Of a stretch of DNA of 64,000 nt, positions 48,131 through 61,421 are shown piece after piece. How positions within the stretch are numbered: the stretch's first letter is position 1; every line of letters starts with the position of its first letter. The DNA lies in assembly GCA_905250025.1 (NCBI GenBank), contig CAJNOJ010000019.1:558001-622000 (forward strand), given 5' to 3'. The notes under the pieces were generated by a model, which saw only the letters and a list, made by a program, of their open reading frames with translations, was not told the DNA's origin and made no database searches. A program made the position numbers and the translations under genes. The stretch is from Adineta ricciae (lineage: Eukaryota > Rotifera > Eurotatoria > Adinetida > Adinetidae).

Positions 48131-50452
48131 ATGCCTGAGAGCGAGTTACGGATGGCTGTGCAGAATAATGAAAACGATGATGGTAACCAAGTATCTGATT
48201 TGAAAGGAACCGAATCGAATACGTCGCCAAGTTTAGCAAAAGCAAAACGAACGCGACTGACATTTCCATTTGGAGCTTGGTAAGTTCAATAGCGTGAAAA
48301 TCGAAGGATATATTCGTTACACTGCAATTTTTCCTTTAGTCGTGTCTGCTCAGATTCTGCTACGGGTATTCACTATGGTATCGCCACTTGCGAAGGATGT
48401 AAAGTAAGTTGATGATTGTTATGCCAAACGAAACCTTTTTTAAGTAGAATAGATTTATGATAATGTCATTAAAAACTAGACATCTTTGTGTCCTTTCGGG
48501 CCGATTCTCTCATAGCGAACATCGTGACCTGCTCTTTATTCTATTTTTGTCTTTTAGGGGTTTTTCAAGCGTAGTATATTACGGAAGGAGAAATATCGAT
48601 GCTATTTTGATAACACATGTCTCATCAATGTAACAAATCGAAACCGATGTAAAGCTTGTCGCTTTCGACGATGTATCGACGAAGGCATGTCGGTTGACGG
48701 TGAGTTACACCAGTTAATATTTCTCGTGATCTAGTGAATTCGTGTTTCAGGAGTCAAAATGGGTCGTATACCAAAGTTAGTAAAAGAACGCGCTTTGATC
48801 GAATTGAAAGAACAACAGACAAAAGAAGCCGCTTTGACTGGAGCTAATGAAGACCATGCGAGAGAGTCTTCGTGTTCATCTCTGTCTGATCGTAGTATAG
48901 AAAACTATGACCCCAATGCAATGGATACAGGTAAAAGACACTCATGATGTTTTTTCTCTTCGAAACTAATTGACTGATTTAGATTATTTAGAATCTGAAC
49001 CGTCGCCTCTTCAGAGACGTGCTGGTTTAGGACAGTTATATACAAATGATAATTGCGAGAAAAATCTAGCCAACTCGTCCTTCAATCTCCCTAATCAATC
49101 ATTAAATTCAAAGGCCCAATCAGACTTATCTCAGCGCAGTGAAACCGTAGCATTACCATCAAACGATTCCGAACTAAGAAAGAATCCATTTATCTACCGA
49201 ACAAAGTACCCAACGTTTCTCCCCGATGATTTCACAGTCGACGAAACAGAAGGTTTAACCATGCAATCGTCAGGTCTTTTATCCGACGAGGCTTTCAAAC
49301 ATGTTATCACCATCAGAAACAAACTACGTGCCGACCAATTGAGTTTTCTCATTCAATTGAATGAAGGAGAAACAGTATTTATTCGGTAATTTATAGAGAA
49401 AATCTCAGAAGACAACATGTTCTTATCATCCCTTTTTTTCTTACAGATATATTCGTTGGTCTGCATATAATATTTTTCTTCGCCGTTCCAAACGAGTCAA
49501 ACAACTGGTTTCTCGAATGCATCAAATGATTGACCGTAACGTTCAAGAATATCCAGGAGGTAACAACACCATGGGCGACTTCCTTCGAAGCATTGGACGT
49601 ACGTGAAAATTACGAAGTTTCAGTTAAAATAATCTGCGATATGTTTCTAGTTTCGTGTCAGGTTTTTACCCGTGCTGCGGTTCTCTATGTGCAAGAAGTA
49701 AGTGACATTGAACATAGTTTTCGCTCACTTCTTTCTTATTTCTTCTGTAGTTACCTGGTATGAAGAATATCGATATGAAAACTATGGAAAAGCTTATACT
49801 TCATCGAGCATTTGGGTGGCATATGGTGTGTAATTTACTTCATAAACTAGTTTTTATATACTCAAAAGCGAATATTTTACATTTTAGCTGAAATATCATG
49901 AATTGTACAATAGCAACGGAGAGTGTTATGCTTTGGGACCTGATGGCTTTCAATATAGTCGGCATTGGATGAATCAGCTCAATAGTGTATTGCTCACAAA
50001 TGCAATGTTCAATTTTTGTCTTCATATACAGGAACTTCGTTTGAGTGATAGCGAATTTTCGCTCGTGTTGCCGTTATATTTCTGTTCCTCAGGTAGGACA
50101 TCAAATTTTATTGGTCAATGTAGACTCTCATTTCGAATCTGTTAGATCCTAAAACCGAAAATACTGAAGTCGTGCAGATGCTCCGCTCGTGTTATCTCTA
50201 TGCATTCTACGCTGAATTATGTCAGACTCGTGGTGAATCAGAAGGAAAACAATTATGTTTGAAAACTTTGCAGGTTTGTTGATTTATTTGACTTTCATTC
50301 ACATGATTTAATGAGTCGTTTTAGGTACTAGAAGATCTTGTTCCACTTTCTGAACTTTATGATAAAGAAATTGCTGACCGATCGTTGGAAGGTAAACATT
50401 TTTTATTCCCGAACGTTGAAGAACAAACTGTCCTGATGTTGTTTTAGGTTAA
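48131..50452 (+). CDS. Nuclear hormone receptor, NR1-like
   Basis: Ligand-regulated or orphan transcription factor. MPESELRMAVQNNENDD begins a short acidic N-terminus. The DNA-binding domain has two C4 zinc fingers: CRVCSDSATGIHYGIATCEG with CKGFFKRS, then CYFDNTC...NRCKACRFRRC. The P-box CEGCKG predicts AGGTCA half-sites. The extension IDEGMSVDGVKMGRIPK is like NR1 receptors (E75/REV-ERB style SRDAVxxGRIPK). A Ser-rich hinge leads to a diverged ligand-binding domain: FTRAAVLYVQELPGMKNIDM, the block HWMNQLNSVLLTNAMFNFCL, ELRLSDSEFSLVLPLYFCSS, and CYLYAFYAELCQTRGES. The last codon is split by an intron, giving ...SLEG and TAA at 50450-50452. No clear AF-2 helix (LLxEL/F) at the end. Subfamily unresolved. 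Confidence 0.88.
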
Positions 50453-51836
50453 AATTATGCAAAATTCGTCGATAGTCAAACCTTTCCGTTTGTTTTATCA
50501 TAAACACTTTTGTATTCATGATGATCTCAATGTGAAAACTAAAGACGAACACTACAAATTTTTTTGTTGTGGTCTTCATTTTTCTTTCATAGTATTTTCA
50601 TTTGATTCTTTTGATTTTTCTTTTTTTTCTTTGTCAATGTTTTCGGAAGAGACGGTGATATATACATTCATATGCCTTTCGTCGTTCATGCTGATTCCGA
50701 CTCAATAAGAAAACAAAAGAAGCAAATTTGATGGTTGTTCTTATTAAAAACTCATATATTTGTAAAGCACATGAATATTGATAAGACATTTCTGTACGAA
50801 GAAGAATAGATGAGAGGAAAAGCAATGGACTTGTTTGCAAAGATCAACGTGTTCTCGTTCAAGTTCAAGTTGCATTCTTCAGAATACTGAAGAGATTTCA
50901 CTTTGATAAATTAAATTATTCAGTAATTTTGATTCACTTACGCATGACTATCATTTAGTGCTTGAATCTGTCATGATCTTTCTCTTGCCCAGAACCAACA
51001 ACAGCTATTCTTAGACATTCACTTAATCACCAGATCGATTTTAAATATTCATCTTTTTCCTGCTCGGGGTACATCATATGAATATGTGGTTTTTATGACA
51101 AACATAAAACTCTCGAAAATGATCTTACATCAAGTTCGATGTACATGTCAGGAGAAAGGTAAAATCAATATTTATTTGCTTAAATTGTTTTCTACTATAT
51201 GGCATTTATTGACAGTTTGGCATTGGAAAATGTCAACGACGGTTTTCTATATGAAATATTTCTCATTAATATAAATACCTTTCAGTTGACAACATGCAGT
51301 TCCCGAGTAAAACTGTCAGTATTACTTGATTATATTCGCGAATGTCGTATGTGATGATGTATTACACAAAAAAACATCAGTCATTGATCCCGTTCAATTC
51401 GAGTGAACAAAGTTTCTTTAGTATCAATTTATGTATAAGAACATTGATATTCGAGTTCGAGAAAAAACGAATCTTTATATTTGTCTATCCTAACAGAAAG
51501 AGTTTTTCGACTACTAGGTTTAAGCAAAACATATATTCTCTTTTTAATTAGCTAGCAGGAGATATGTGCCATATAGAACTATCCTAGGATTGGATTTCAA
51601 CAAATATGTTATCAGATATCCTGTTACTTATCTAGATATCATCATGAATAAACTAGTTTCATACGCATGACATTGACTTTAGTTTAGTCTATAGAAGAAA
51701 ATCGCCGATGGTAATGAAATCTGAATAGTTAATAGTCGCGGTTTCGAATAAGATGGAATTCATTCAACAACACACCATGTGGCTTTTTTTTCTTCTTTTA
51801 TTTTCATTATCAGCATCATAAATATATAAATAAATA
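50453..51836. other. Intergenic between convergent genes
   Basis: 1.4 kb, AT-rich, between the nuclear receptor (plus) and the RAP2-like gene (minus). Several short ORFs (50634-50840, 51086-51274, 51342-51551) lack any recognisable features. Both 3' UTRs lie here. Confidence 0.55.
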
Positions 51837-52538
51837 TCACGACGATGTACAACAACTAAGAAGTGATTTTCGATATTTCTTTTTTTTCTTTTGACTTCGT
51901 TTCATTTTGATTTTTGTATTGATTTCTCGTACGATTTCGGCGAAGATGTCATTGACATTTATGGCTAGTTTGGCCGACGTTTCAATATACGGACAGTTCC
52001 AGGTTTGGGCTAAAGCTAAAGCATCGTTAGGAGTCACTTGCCGCTGTAGCGATGCATCGCATTTGTTCCCAACGAGACAAATCGGTACACTTTCCGTACC
52101 TTTGACACGGATAATTTGTTCGCGTACGAGTCGAACATCGAGAAATGATTGCCAAGATGTTAAACTAAATACAACCAGAAAGCCACGACCATTTTTTATG
52201 TAGAGATCGCGCATAGATGCGAATTGTTCAGTACCTAAAGAGACAAGTGCAAATTTCACTTCGGATTTCCTCTCTCTTTCTCTTCTCATCTTCGGCAAAA
52301 ACTTACCAGCGGTATCAAGTATTTCCAAATAAGCCGGTTCAGTATCGACTTGTATTTCTTTTCGATAGAAATCCTGTAAAACATCAAAATTGAACTTTCT
52401 CTTCTTTTCAATTGATATTTGACCTACCTCAATCGTCGGATCATATTTTTCAACAAATTTCGAATGGCAAAACTGTACTGTTAAGGCTGATTTTCCGACA
52501 CCACCCGGCCCGAGTACGACAACTTTATATTCCTTCAT
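51837..52538 (-). CDS. RAP2-like: RAP2-like small GTPase
   Basis: Membrane-bound Ras-superfamily switch. Three exons: 52538 to about 52432, about 52374-52307, about 52236-51837. [20 protein letters not shown] holds the P-loop, with Pro where Ras has Ala11. Effector loop YDPTIE|DFYRKEI is split by an intron. [19 protein letters not shown] is switch II, NKCD is the guanine-specificity loop, and ETSAK is G5. The Rap-type PTIEDFYRKEI with [20 protein letters not shown] favours RAP2. Insert and tail are basic ([14 protein letters not shown]), ending SCCTSS: a tandem Cys with CTSS as a CaaX-type box, fitting prenylation plus palmitoylation. Upstream on the minus strand is a long pyrimidine tract (52660-52730). 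Confidence 0.92.
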   Translation of the reverse strand: MKEYKVVVLGPGGVGKSALTVQFCHSKFVEKYDPTIEVGQISIEKKRKFNFDVLQDFYRKEIQVDTEPAYLEILDTAGKFLPKMRRERERKSEVKFALVSLGTEQFASMRDLYIKNGRGFLVVFSLTSWQSFLDVRLVREQIIRVKGTESVPICLVGNKCDASLQRQVTPNDALALAQTWNCPYIETSAKLAINVNDIFAEIVREINTKIKMKRSQKKKKKYRKSLLSCCTSS

Positions 52539-54390
52539 ATTAACAGCTTAACCACTAGGGTTACTGCTGTTCTTGCTGTTAATGATAGGATGAGGACGAG
52601 CAGCTCATTAAGTGTTTCTAGGCACACTTGCTTATGTAGTCGAAATAAATGTTGTAGTAAGTCAAAGAAACAGAAGAAAAAGAAAAAGAAGAAAAGAAAT
52701 CTAGAAAAAAAAGAAAAGAACAAGTGGCAACATGTCACACATATATCCACAACGAAAGTGTGAAGCAAAAAGAAAAGGTCATCCATATTCCTCTTTATTC
52801 TCTTCTCTTCTTTCTCTTTCTCCTGTTCAAGATTACAAATTTTGTTCCAGCTGATTCATTGTATGAAGCACTTCGAAGTTTCATCGATTAGATGAAGAAA
52901 AGACGAATTACATAATCTTTACTTCGACTATCATAATCAAAAAGAACCTGACGTATAAGTGATTAGAATAAAAGAAATGACATTTCAACAAATCGAACGC
53001 AATAACATGCAACTACAATATCCTATTGAAATCTATATGTATACACACAGCAACATGTATGCATACACCGTCATACATACCATTGTGTCGAAGTAATGAA
53101 AGAAATAGGTTCGTCTTTTTTTTTTCATATATATGTCAATACCGAATACTGCCGTTGATCTGATCAATGGCATGAAGGCAAACAGCACATATATATCGAT
53201 GGGTTGTGCAATCTGAATGCCATCTAATCTTTCTGTAAGCAGGCAGAGCAAGTTATGTGTGCATGCATTGTATTGTTGTTGAGACATCATTCATCAAATT
53301 GAATATCGTTCGGTTAGCAAGTGACAATCAACAGAACTATCTAGTTTATAGAGGATATTTGATCTTCATCGTAGGCATTTGTCGTCAGTTCTTTCTTTCT
53401 CTTCTTTTATCGTGCGTATAACTGCACTTGTACATTCCCTTAAGCATTGATATTTGAATATACTTCTCACAAGCACGAAGCTAATCGCTTTATCTCTCTC
53501 CTAACAATAATGTAATTCGTCGCATTCTTCTACACATATAGAAATAAAGATATATGGATATAGATATCTCAAATAGTTAACGATAATATTAGAGGATAAT
53601 ACCTAACTCTTCGAAATGTATATGTTCATTATTTTTGTTTTATTGTGTATGCAAATATATACGTATGAATGATTGGTTGTCTTGACGAAGAAAGCCTTGA
53701 AGCTTGATGATTGATCATATCATCTGATTGATTATCCATCTCTTAGTGGAGCAAGAAAATCTAGTCTATTCATTCGGATCTTAAGCGAACGAATCGATCA
53801 TAGTTGAGACGTTGCCACAACGAAGAGAAAAGGAAAAAAACAAAGATCTTTCTCAGAACTTTCTTTTGATTTCATCGAACTCAACTACTTAATATCGATG
53901 GTTTCTCTCCGTTGCAAAGCACAACCAGAATTTCAAGATGGTGACATGTTGCAAGAATAGACACAATGACGAGAAAAGTGCGAAATAATTATCTAAAGCA
54001 ATTATTTATCTTCTGTTCGAATGTGCTGTCTGTTCTGATGAGGAAGGAAGTGCACTGATTTGATTATTTATTGCAATGTGAATGTCTTCGCAAAAGCAAA
54101 GTTAAGTCCTGAAAAAAAAACACACCCTGATTTTTTTTTCTAGTCAGTCATACGAATGAAAAAAGAAAAGTTTCTTTCCTAATGTGCGTGTTTTACGAAA
54201 CAATTTTCATTTAAATTTAGTCTCAGCAGTATGCAAATATAGTGCAGCATGATTGTTGCTATTGTAGACTCCCTCTAGAGTCTCTTCAACTAACAGTAGT
54301 CAAGAGAGGCATAATAGTAACCTCGTCATCATCATTAGCGTCAAACGACAATCTCTTACTCTTTACTAGCTAGAAAAATCGTCCTGTCGT

Positions 54391-54408
54391 CATCATCATC
54401 ATCATCAT
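54391..54408. repeat. (CAT)6 microsatellite
   Basis: Perfect trinucleotide run in the long intergenic region upstream of the glutamate receptor gene. Confidence 0.85.
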
Positions 54409-54799
54409 CGTCAGTTTTTATTTCTATTTCTTGCTTGATATTATTCTTTCCTTTCTTTTATTCTTTTCTCTTCTGTCTTCTCTTGTTCTGTGAAATGAGA
54501 CGACTGACAAGCATGAGAAACAACAAAATGAGAAATCTTCTGAGTGGGTATTCTCCACATCTTCGATGTAGCACGCGAGTCGAGCGAGCATTGATGAGTC
54601 TGTTGAATGTGCAAAGCGAGAAACGAGTAAGAGAGTAGGATGCACTAAATCTCGTCGATGATAAGAATACAGCAAGGACGAATGTTGAGAAAAGCAAACA
54701 TTTCCTTATTCTTGTTCTTTCACAATTAGAATGATGCATGTGTTAGAAAAAAAAAGCGAGGAGAAGAATAAGAAGTGGCAATAGCAATAGTTGTTCTAG

Positions 54800-54842
54800 T
54801 GGTAGTAGTAGTCGAAGACGAAGAAGAAGAAGAAGGAGAAGA
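54800..54842. repeat. GTA/GAA purine-rich microsatellite
   Basis: GGTAGTAGTAG followed by a near-perfect GAA run. Non-coding on available evidence. Confidence 0.75.
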
Positions 54843-55379
54843 ATAGACCGATTAGGATTATTCTAACGAGATGAACTGCCATGAGAACTATTGATTTAAT
54901 CTAGTAAAGTATTACGTCTACTTCTGTGTTTTCGTTTGACAGGCATTAGCGCATCTCTTTTGATTTTCCATTTTTCCTCGTTTTAGATTTTGTGTGATCG
55001 TCAACAAAATCCTTGATGATACCCACTTGGAATGACAGGAAAAAGAAAGAACGATCAAATGCATTTTCCCTTAGCGTTATAGATAACTAAAACATTGTCA
55101 AGCCACAGTTTTTCTTCTTTCATATTCTCTTTTCAGATGACAATGATTGTCATACACGACCCAATTGATCGAAATTGCTGAAGTAAAATGAGATGATTCA
55201 AGGTAAGTCGCTGATTAGATTATGGATTAAGTAAATCTCCGAGGAGAATATCGTAGATTAAATCAACAGTATAAGTAAAAAACAAAGTGGATAAAGTGTC
55301 TTATCCTTGACAGAAAATGATGAAATCTTCGGTGTTCAATAGTAAAAAGCTGCTTATGTGTAAGAAGTGATGCAGAAAA

Positions 55380-58300
55380 ATGCTTATATTCATTGTTATT
55401 TATCTGTGGGAATTACTCATTATTATGACAACTGCTGTTGCTGGTCAGCAACAATTACGTACTCAAACATTTGACATCACGATTGGTAAGTGGAGAAAGT
55501 TATTTGTTTGATTGATTGATTGTCTATCTATTTCTCGTTTGTTCTTCAGGTGGTGTTTTCACAGATCGAGACGAAGGCACGGAGAGTCAGAGTATGGAAA
55601 GTATATTTAAATATGCAATTTTTCACTACAATCGATTGGCGAAAGATGCACATAATCTCGCATTCAAAATACGAATTAAAGAAGAAACATTGAGTTTAAT
55701 TGCAGCGGAATCAGCTGTTCAAACTGTTCATGATGGTAAATACAAAATCTCTCAAAAAAGTTCTTAAACATCAGTTGTTTTCTTTCGTTCTAGTATGCTC
55801 TCTGGTGCATCAACGTCGTGTACAAGGCATCTTTGGCCCACCATATCCTGAAATAGCTACACTTGTCCATTCAATATGTTATCACGTTGATATCCCATTT
55901 ATAAATGTTTGTTCGTCTTGTTACGACGCGGAAAGTTTCGATGAGGAAACATCTGAAGACATTGAACATATCCCGCGACGTGATCGTATGTCAATTAATT
56001 TGTATCCGTCCAATCAGGATCTGAATGTCGCTTTCCATAATCTAACCCACAAACTCAAATGGAGAAAATTTCTGATCATCTATGATATGGATTCAGGTTC
56101 GACGCTCTTCTTCTGATAAATATCAGTCGGTCATTCTCATTTGACTGTAATTAGGTTTGACACGTCTTCAGAAAGTGCTCAATGATCCAGGTGTCAATCA
56201 AACTGATATCCTCGTTCGTCAATTTACACACTATAAAGACCGAAGTGTCCTTGTCGATGCAATTGGCCGTGGTATTCACAATATTATCTTAGATTTAAAC
56301 GATTTCAACACGCGCACGGTTCTCAAAATGGCTCTACAGATGGGCATGATCAATTCAAATTACCACTATTTATTGACAACATTGGTATTTGGAAAAAAGC
56401 GAATTGTTTTGATTGATTTATCGTTTTTCCTTTCTTATTTTTTTTTTCAGAATATTGATACATTCGATTTAGAAGATTTTAAATATAATTATGTTAATTT
56501 AACTGCTTTTCGATTATTCAATCGTCGTGATGCTCGCGTGCAAATGGCCATGGAATCGTTTTTTGCTTTTAAAACGATGCCCAATACAGATGCAAATCGA
56601 CGCCTGTTCACAGTAAATGTTCTCTTTCATTACATTCAAGTATTTACTCAATATATCTTATTTAGACTTCAGTCGCGTTATGGGCTGATGCAATTCTTGC
56701 ATTTGCATACGCGTATGATAAATTAATTGCTTCTCAATTAACACTCGGAGTAGATTTAATTCGACCGAATATTTCCTGTTCAGATGGTCGCGGATGGCCA
56801 TTAGGCATTGAACTGCATTCAAAATTTAACCAAGTAAGGAACCGTCGTTCGATTTCGATCGAAGAAGACGCGATGTTTGTCTTTTGAAAGATTGCCTTTG
56901 ATGGAATCACCGGCCGGATTCAATTTACAACCAATGGCGAACGAACGGGATTTGAACTTGACGTTGTTCATCTCGCTGAAGTTGGCCTTTCAAAAGTAAT
57001 CAATTTGCGTTTTTTTCCTCTCTTGCATCAAATTAGCATATCTCATGAGAAGATCAACAATGATCTATCTTGTTGCTTTTCGTTACTGAAGAAAAAATCA
57101 AGATATATTAGCAATTTACATATAAAAAACAGCAAATGTCATCGATTGCTTTGCTTTCCAATGTTTTTAACATGCAATCAATTTCAGTCGAAAGACAAAA
57201 CATCACATACAATCTTTTTTTATCGACATCATGTCACGCAATGATCCATTTCCAATGAGTTTTTCATGTTATACCTTGGGAAAAACATCTGCCGTTAGAA
57301 AGATTTCCATCACAAACGATGTTTGATGATGAATATTAGAATAGTTCGTCGAGACATAATCATCACTGTATACAGGCTAACACAATAGTTCACCTGAAGC
57401 GTTGCAGAGATTGTTTATGTATTTGTAACTGTGCTTTTTTTCCTCCAGATTGGCTCATGGTCACGTGCTAAAGGTGCGAATGTTACAATGACTTCGAATG
57501 CACGTAGTGGATTATTCAATTCAACGTTGATTGTTACAACGATTCTTGTATGTTGCGAAGTGTTGCTTTGATCGGATTGAAAGAAACGGAGGAGTATTTG
57601 TTTTCTATAGGAAGCTCCTTATGTTATCTATAAGAATAATTCAAATCTCACCGATCTGACGAATATTATGTATTCCAATCATGATTTTGAAGGATTTTGC
57701 ATCGATCTCTTGGAAGAATTATCGCATGCATTGAAATTTCATTACAAAATCAAACCGATTACAACTTCACGGTACGACGATATGGTTGAAGAAGTGAAAC
57801 ATAAGGTATGAAGCTTTAGTTTTTCGTTTTCTCATCTGATTTTAATTTTCATAGAGAGCAGATTTAGCTGTTGCACCCTTGACCAGTAAGTTGAAGAGGA
57901 ATATTGACTTATTATTCAATTTGTCTCCTTCTCTGTCTCTAGTCAATTATGCACGAGAAAAACAAATTGATTTTACCAAGCCCTTTCTTAGTTTGGGTAT
58001 TGCGATTCTATTTAAACTACCCAAACCGGAAAAACCAGGTCTATTCAGTTTCTTAAGTCCACTTTCACTTGAAATCTGGGTAAGTCTTGATCATCTCTCA
58101 TATGTACTTTTTCAAAGAAAAGACAACTTCTCTATATTAGATTTACACATTTGCTGCTGTCTTCACTGTTAGTTTTATTCTTCTCTTAATTGCCCGATGT
58201 TCACCAGATGAATGGCGAAATCCTTATCCCTGCGATACTGAATATGATGTTTTAGAAAATCGTTTTACTGTCAGTAACACACTTTGGTTTGCTATTGGAA

Positions 58301-60438
58301 CCTTGATGCAGCAAGGTATGAACAACTTAGACATCATTATATTATCAAAGACTACCTGATTCATGTTTGATGTGCCATAAAGACTACAAAGAGAATTCTT
58401 TCGAAAGAACTATTGTTATCAATTCTCTTTCATCCTCTCTGATCAACACTTTTACTGCACGTTGTCTCCTCTATATACTGTTCATCAGAAAAGATTTCTG
58501 GTTGAATGAAGGGAAAGTATTTCGTGTGATAGTTGATATGTTTTGGATAAATACCAAACCGACTTCCGTTCGTTTTCCCTGATAATAACACGTGTCATTA
58601 ATCATTTCCGTGCATACATCAGAAATCGTTTTGCTTGTTTCGGAATTAATTAGAATTTTCTTTTAAGGTTCCGACGTTAGTCCCTCTGCTATATCGACCC
58701 GTCTTGTTTCTGGTATCTGGTGGTTTTTTACCTTAATTCTCATCTCTTCGTATACTGCTAACTTAGGTAAGAGAGAAATAATTTGGAAGATTGAAAATGG
58801 AATTGTTCGTGCTTGTACAGCTGCTTTTTTAACTGTGGAAAAACTCGTTAATCCAATCGAGAGTGCTGAAGATCTATCGAAACAAAATAAAATAAAATAT
58901 GGTGTCGTCGAAAACGGTTCAACAGAACAATTTTTTCGAGTAAACTCCTTCTTTACTTCGTCTATTCTCCATTGTCTGTGGATTTCTCAAGGAATCAAGC
59001 ATTCCTACGTATCAAGCGATGTGGAAGCAAATGAAAAGTAATCCGGATGTATTCGTAAGGAAAAACAAATTCGGTGTCGATCGTGTCAAAGCCGAATCCT
59101 ACGCATTTCTAATGGAATCGACCACAATCGAATATATTGTACAACGTGAATGTAATCTTACGCAAATTGGCGGTCTATTGGATAATAAAGGGTATGGAAT
59201 TGGATTACCCGAAGGTAAGATTTCGATGTGGATAGAAAAGCTTTGATAGACACTTGTCTGATTGTTTAGGAAGTCCGTATCGTGAACGGTTCTCCGAAAT
59301 AATTCTTGATTTGCAAGAAAAAGGCGTGGTAAGTTAATGAATGAAAACAAACGTTTCGTTGAAATGAAGATGTCTCGTTTTAAAAAACAAAGATACAAAA
59401 GTCGTATAATAAGTGGTGGAAAGGGAAAGGAACATGCTCATCAGAAAAGAAAGATTCAAAAGCAAATCCGTTGGATTTAACCAATGTCGGTGGAATATTT
59501 GTGGTGCTGCTTGGTAAAGCGAATCTTTTTTCTCAATATATTTTCCATGAACGTTTGTCGAGCTAGGTGGTGTTTTCGTTTCTTTACTTGTGGCTATTCT
59601 CGAATTTCTATGGCATGCAAGAAAAAACCATGCAAATCGGCGAGTAAGTGATTTCAATCGTTGTCAGTTCGTTCTTGACTTTTTTCCTATGGTTTTGAAT
59701 GATATTTAAACATTTTTAGACAGTATTTGAAAGCTTTTATGTCTTCTCTTTCATTTCTTTACAGGAGTCTGTCTGGTGGGAATTGATGAAAGAACTTCGC
59801 TTTTCGATTCAATGTGGTGCTTCCAATCGCAAGGCACTAGTAGCTCGTCGATGTTCTCAATGTACAATTGATAATGAAGAAATGGAATTAAGCGAAGTTC
59901 CTGCACAGAAACAACTAATTCATCGAACGCATAGTAATCGTTCGTCGTCATCAACATCAGGTCACTTTCCAGGTGTTCAGCCGGTTCCTAAGCGTCGTAC
60001 AACTGTGGAACGAACATCTGATAACGATAAATTCAATACTTTACTCATGCTTGCGGCTGAACGAACCAGTTATCTTGATACACGTCGAAAGAAGTATTTT
60101 AACGATCCGCATACAGATCATAAAACTCGTCATCCATCTCCTTCACCACAACGAACTGATATTCCACTTGTATTAATCGAACAACAACCATTGAATCATA
60201 CCCAAGCTTCCCGTTCTCATCAAGTTCGATTTTCGACCAACACAGGTAAACATTCTTGCCAAGGTTTCATTTGTTTGTTTTTTTGACTTTCTCTACTTTC
60301 GAAGATTTATCGTGTCGATCCAGTCTACAGATTCCTAATTATGAAGACGATGATGGTGATTCAAACGCAGCCGATGTTTCATCAGGTTCAACATCATCAG
60401 CGAATCTTCGTCCTAAACCACGTGTTTCTCGATTGTGA
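55380..60438 (+). CDS. GRIK-like: Kainate-type ionotropic glutamate receptor
   Basis: Ligand-gated cation channel subunit. [20 protein letters not shown] is the signal peptide. The amino-terminal domain runs over [20 protein letters not shown] and IPFINVCSS. The ligand-binding domain S1 includes [13 protein letters not shown] and [19 protein letters not shown] (agonist Arg). M1 is [19 protein letters not shown]. The pore loop has [15 protein letters not shown], with Gln at the Q/R site. M3 is SYTANLAAFLTV. S2 includes [34 protein letters not shown] (ligand Glu) and [15 protein letters not shown]4 is [18 protein letters not shown]. The cytoplasmic tail is long and Ser/Arg-rich, ending PKPRVSRL. 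About twenty exons, some introns 0.3-0.45 kb. All required domains are present, unlike ATD-lacking rotifer receptors. Confidence 0.94.
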
Positions 60439-60847
60439 TTTCTATCAATATGTCTTTGCGTGTGTTTGTGTGTTTCATTTTGTTATTTGTTCTTTTGTAC
60501 AGATGAAAAAAAAAACTAATATGAATAAAAATAGTTAGTATTCTCAGAACGACGAAATTGATCGACTGTTGACGGATTCTTTCTAACCAACCATTGTGAA
60601 GATCAATAGTTTGAATTCTAATTAACTTCGTCTATTATTTACTTAAGAAAATGTTAATAATTCAAATCGTTCTTTTCTCCTCCGTTCCCTCCCTTATCAA
60701 AATGAAAAGAAACGTAAGGTGAAATTGACTTTTACAATCATTTTATGCTTGCAATCTATTCGATTAAAGTGCACACACTTACGCGAATATAACGACACAA
60801 TAAACAGCCATCGATAATCTCGTTTGAGAGAAGAAAAAGTCGCACGT
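60439..60847. other. Intergenic
   Basis: 409 bp. AATAAA near 60524 fits the receptor's poly(A) signal. Otherwise AT-rich and featureless. Confidence 0.6.
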
Positions 60848-61421
60848 ATGAAAGAACCATCGACAAAAACATCTATTCAATTTCGATGGTCAGTCTCCGC
60901 AAGTCAATCGGAAGACAATTCATGTTTTTCTCTTCCTCCAATAGTCAAAGGTATGTCAATCGAATCGATATTCGGTCTTTTCATTATTGAAATATTCAGT
61001 TTCTATTTCGCCATCATCGATCAAAACCTCATCAACACCTTTACCACTGTTAAATAATCCATCAAAGAAAACTGAATCATTTATATCTGCAAATACGAAC
61101 CGACAAATGTGCCCATTGACACTAACTTATTCACAATTGTATCGTTCACAGCATCCAGCACCGAAAAAGAAGATCTCTGAAACACAAGTTTCGATCTATT
61201 CGATATTGAACAGAAAATCAAGCCAGACTCTTCACGCTGCAAGTTTGTCTGAATCGACCGATGTACAACAATCATCCCTTGAACAGTATAAACGTCTACG
61301 CACTCCTCAACTACGACGTTTACACGTTTCTGAGAAGAATATCAAGGAAGCCAAGAAACTCTATTTCAATCCTGCTTGTAGAGTCTTCGTACCCTTATCT
61401 TCGATTGTGGAGGCGTCTTGA
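60848..61421 (+). CDS. Small basic protein of unknown function
   Basis: Two exons (60848-60950, 61000-61421) with a 49-nt intron, joined as IVK|VSISPSS. About 175 residues, Ser/Thr/Lys-rich, MKEPSTKTSIQFRWSVSASQ at the start and YKRLRTPQLRRLHVSEKNIK near the end, finishing VPLSSIVEAS. No domain, signal peptide or membrane segment. Good splice signals and continuous open phase support a real gene. Resembles the basic protein at 38439 in composition only. Confidence 0.55.

Larger units (their letters stand above)
52539..55379. other. Long divergent intergenic region
   Basis: 2.8 kb between the RAP2-like gene (minus) and the glutamate receptor (plus). Includes the RAP2 5' UTR pyrimidine tract, a CAT repeat (54391-54408), a GTA/GAA purine-rich tract (54800-54842) and multiple T-runs. 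Mirror ORFs at 54424-54739 are not supported. A large regulatory region for the receptor is likely. Confidence 0.5.

Noticed and set aside
54424-54739. Mirror ORFs upstream of the glutamate receptor
   Set aside because: Low-complexity Arg/Ser and Phe/Leu readings from purine/pyrimidine tracts.
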